Positions 6,573 through 7,779 of a DNA stretch of 7,779 nucleotides are shown in pieces. Numbering within the stretch: the stretch's first letter is position 1; each line of letters starts with the position of its first letter. Under the pieces are notes generated by a model, which saw only the letters and a program-made list of their open reading frames with translations, was not told where the DNA came from and did not search any database. The translations under genes and the position numbers were made by a program. The DNA is from an uncultured Desulfovibrio sp. (GTDB lineage: Bacteria > Desulfobacterota > Desulfovibrionia > Desulfovibrionales > Desulfovibrionaceae): NCBI GenBank assembly GCA_946490455.1, contig CAMLXE010000076.1:1-7779 (forward strand). Reading direction: 5' to 3'.

Positions 6573-7289
6573 ATGCTTGGACCAGTTGCCAACAGCGCAG
6601 CCATCATCATCGGAGCCCTTGCCGGTACCCTCAGCAGCCAGATCTTTACTGTGGACATGCGAAAAAAGCTCACCTCTGTCCTCGGCTGCGTCACTCTCTA
6701 TATCGGTGTAAGCATGGCATCCAAGGGTAATGCCCTTCCTCCAGTCATTCTCTCTCTGCTGCTGGGAACGCTGTTTGGAGAGCTCATGCATCTGGAATCC
6801 CTGCTCATGCGACTCTCCATCAAGGCTGCGAGTCTGTTCCGCAACCGGAAGACCAATGCGACCTCCCTTCCGCAAAAGGCCATTGAAGATCAAATGGCTG
6901 TAGCCACCATTCTCTTCTGCGCAAGCGGGCTCGGTGTTCTCGGTCCCATTCGGGAAGGCATGACAGGCGACGCTTCTCTCCTTCTTGTCAAAAGTGTTCT
7001 CGACGGCATTACCGCCATGCTGTTTGCGGCAGGCATAGGTGGCGTCGTAGGTTTTCTTGCCGTTCCTCAGTTTCTTGTGCAGGCAACCCTCTTTTTCATC
7101 GCCACCATCATTGCTCCCATGATTACACCGGAAATGTTTGCCGATTTCTTCGGATGCGGTGGTCTGATCATGCTTGGTGCCGCCTTGCGCCAGCTGGGCC
7201 TTGTTCAGGTCCCCCTCATCAACATGCTGCCTTCCCTGCTCATTGTCATGCCCGCATCCTTTCTCTGGACCAACTTCATGGCTGTCTGA
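6573..7289 (+). CDS. DUF554 family integral membrane protein (YdfK/YqgA-like)
   Basis: This is a 238-residue, very hydrophobic protein, near the usual family length. It fits DUF554 (COG1811, putative membrane protein; possible transport role, unproven). About seven to eight hydrophobic segments are visible, roughly at 3-22, 33-50, 54-72, 107-126, 136-163, 166-184, 192-210 and 217-236. Family features include the N-terminal GPVANSAAIIIGALAG (3-18), the FCASGLGVLGPI segment (115-126), KSVLDG (140-145) and a GCGGLIMLGAALR block (194-206). A basic loop at about 84-103 separates the two halves. AAAGGAG at 6561-6567 lies 5 bases before the ATG, a strong initiation site. It is transcribed away from DUF1847 and may share regulation with it through the inverted repeat upstream. 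Its substrate is unknown, and nothing in the neighbourhood names one. Confidence 0.88.
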   Translation: MLGPVANSAAIIIGALAGTLSSQIFTVDMRKKLTSVLGCVTLYIGVSMASKGNALPPVILSLLLGTLFGELMHLESLLMRLSIKAASLFRNRKTNATSLPQKAIEDQMAVATILFCASGLGVLGPIREGMTGDASLLLVKSVLDGITAMLFAAGIGGVVGFLAVPQFLVQATLFFIATIIAPMITPEMFADFFGCGGLIMLGAALRQLGLVQVPLINMLPSLLIVMPASFLWTNFMAV

Positions 7290-7301
7290 ATTCGGCTCAA
7301 T

Positions 7302-7352
7302 AAAAAGGGAGACAGACACACCTGCTAAAGATCTGCAAGGCTGTCTGTCCCT
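7302..7352 (-). terminator. Imperfect hairpin with minus-strand T tract after DUF554
   Basis: Arms 7306-7318 and 7342-7352 pair over 11 bp (AGGGA plus CAGACA with a GA bulge). Inside, CCTGC (7321-7325) can pair with GCAAGG (7335-7340) around one bulged base. The A run at 7302-7306 becomes a T tract on the minus strand. It therefore looks like a second, weaker terminator for the minus-strand gene to the right, and may also stabilise the 3' end of DUF554 mRNA. Confidence 0.5.
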
Positions 7353-7432
7353 GACAGCGCGACTTTCACTGCTGATTTTATGCTACCCGATACCGTAGTA
7401 ACTCGGAACATGTCGTCTGCCCGTCACCGGAC

Positions 7433-7469
7433 AAAAAAAGGGCCTGCCGTACAACCTACGGACAGGCCC
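7433..7469 (-). terminator. Rho-independent terminator of the minus-strand oxidoreductase gene
   Basis: Arms 7440-7451 (GGGCCTGCCGTA) and 7457-7469 pair over 12 bp with one bulged A (7462) and a CAACC loop. Seven A residues at 7433-7439 read as seven T on the minus strand, immediately after the stem. It lies 23 bases beyond the minus-strand stop codon, the classical layout of an intrinsic terminator. Confidence 0.88.
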
Positions 7470-7492
7470 CTGACAAGTGCCTTCAAAAGGAA

Positions 7493-7779
7493 TCAGCAAC
7501 CCATGGGAAGCGCTTCCCTGTTCGGATTCATGGTCCAGATACCGCAGGGACAGACCCCGGCACACACACCACAACCAATACAGCGTTCCGGATCCGATAC
7601 ATACCTGACCGTGCCGTTGGATTGCTCAATCCGCGTAATCGCCTTTTCCGGACAGGACTGGTAGCACATCTGGCAATCGCGACAGGTACCACAACTGATA
7701 CAGCGATTATAGTCCTCGTTCGGTTCGGGCAGATTGGAACGATGATATCTGTCAAAATATTCCGTACTCAGACGTCCGG
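7493..7779 (-). CDS. FAD-dependent NAD(P) oxidoreductase with ferredoxin-like C-terminus (5'-partial)
   Basis: Only the last 94 residues lie in the window; the gene continues past the right edge. On the minus strand the first full codon is at 7775-7777 and the TGA is at 7493-7495. The segment starts with RLSTEYFDRYH, a join I associate with the end of glutamate-synthase-small-subunit-like FAD oxidoreductases. It is followed by CISCGTCRDCQMCYQSCP (visible residues 26-43) with six Cys at 26, 29, 32, 35, 38 and 42. A second cluster motif, CIGCGVCAGVCPCG (66-79), follows, and the chain ends in a Cys. Two [4Fe-4S] clusters are the expected cofactors. Such proteins pass electrons between NAD(P)H, FAD and ferredoxin-type partners in anaerobes. 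The body of the enzyme, and so its substrate, cannot be judged from this window; a stand-alone polyferredoxin subunit is the alternative. Confidence 0.82.
   Translation of the reverse strand, partial: GRLSTEYFDRYHRSNLPEPNEDYNRCISCGTCRDCQMCYQSCPEKAITRIEQSNGTVRYVSDPERCIGCGVCAGVCPCGIWTMNPNREALPMGC

Noticed and set aside
6519..7319. Minus-strand open frame of 266 residues opposite DUF554
   Set aside because: It is antisense to a convincing membrane protein with a strong ribosome site. Its polar, His/Glu/Lys-rich composition is what the complement of hydrophobic codons gives.
1..7779. CRISPR arrays, tRNA or rRNA genes, intact transposons, toxin-antitoxin or defence modules
   Set aside because: No regular spaced repeats, cloverleaf-like segments, transposase or nuclease motifs were seen on either strand.

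Overview
The window looks like ordinary chromosome of a Desulfovibrionales-type bacterium (Desulfovibrionaceae, for example the Bilophila/Desulfovibrio/Mailhella group). This placement is an inference from three things: the gene order aminotransferase - DUF1844 - argC, the mid-50s G+C look, and the Fe-S FAD-oxidoreductase tail and DUF1847 protein, both common in anaerobes. No exact species can be named from the sequence alone. I found no tRNA, rRNA, CRISPR array, intact insertion sequence or phage gene.

Left part (plus strand). The window opens inside polA: the polymerase domain of DNA polymerase I is present through its stop. A gap of about 196 bases follows, with no intact gene but a possible decayed minus-strand gene end. 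Next is dgkA (diacylglycerol kinase). After 79 bases comes a run of four closely spaced genes: an RlmI-type 23S rRNA methyltransferase, a class V PLP aminotransferase of the serine-pyruvate/alanine-glyoxylate type, a small DUF1844 protein with a Cys-rich N-terminus, and argC (arginine biosynthesis). Gaps in this run are 17 and 37 bases, then a 4-base ATGA overlap, so it is probably one transcript. A 19-bp perfect hairpin closes it.

Right part. A minus-strand DUF1847 gene (Cys-rich, function unknown) converges on argC. It is divergent from a plus-strand DUF554 membrane protein. The 152-base spacer between the two start codons holds an 8-bp perfect inverted repeat and an 11-bp-spaced direct repeat, both operator-like. 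After DUF554, two hairpins oriented as minus-strand terminators precede the 3' end of a minus-strand gene that runs off the window. That gene encodes the ferredoxin-like tail of an FAD/NAD(P)-dependent oxidoreductase.

Most of the window is housekeeping: replication and repair, lipid recycling, ribosome modification, and amino-acid metabolism. The least understood part is the divergent DUF1847/DUF554 pair and its intergenic repeats. I see no convincing evidence of a new multi-gene system. The findings are modest leads and are scored that way.
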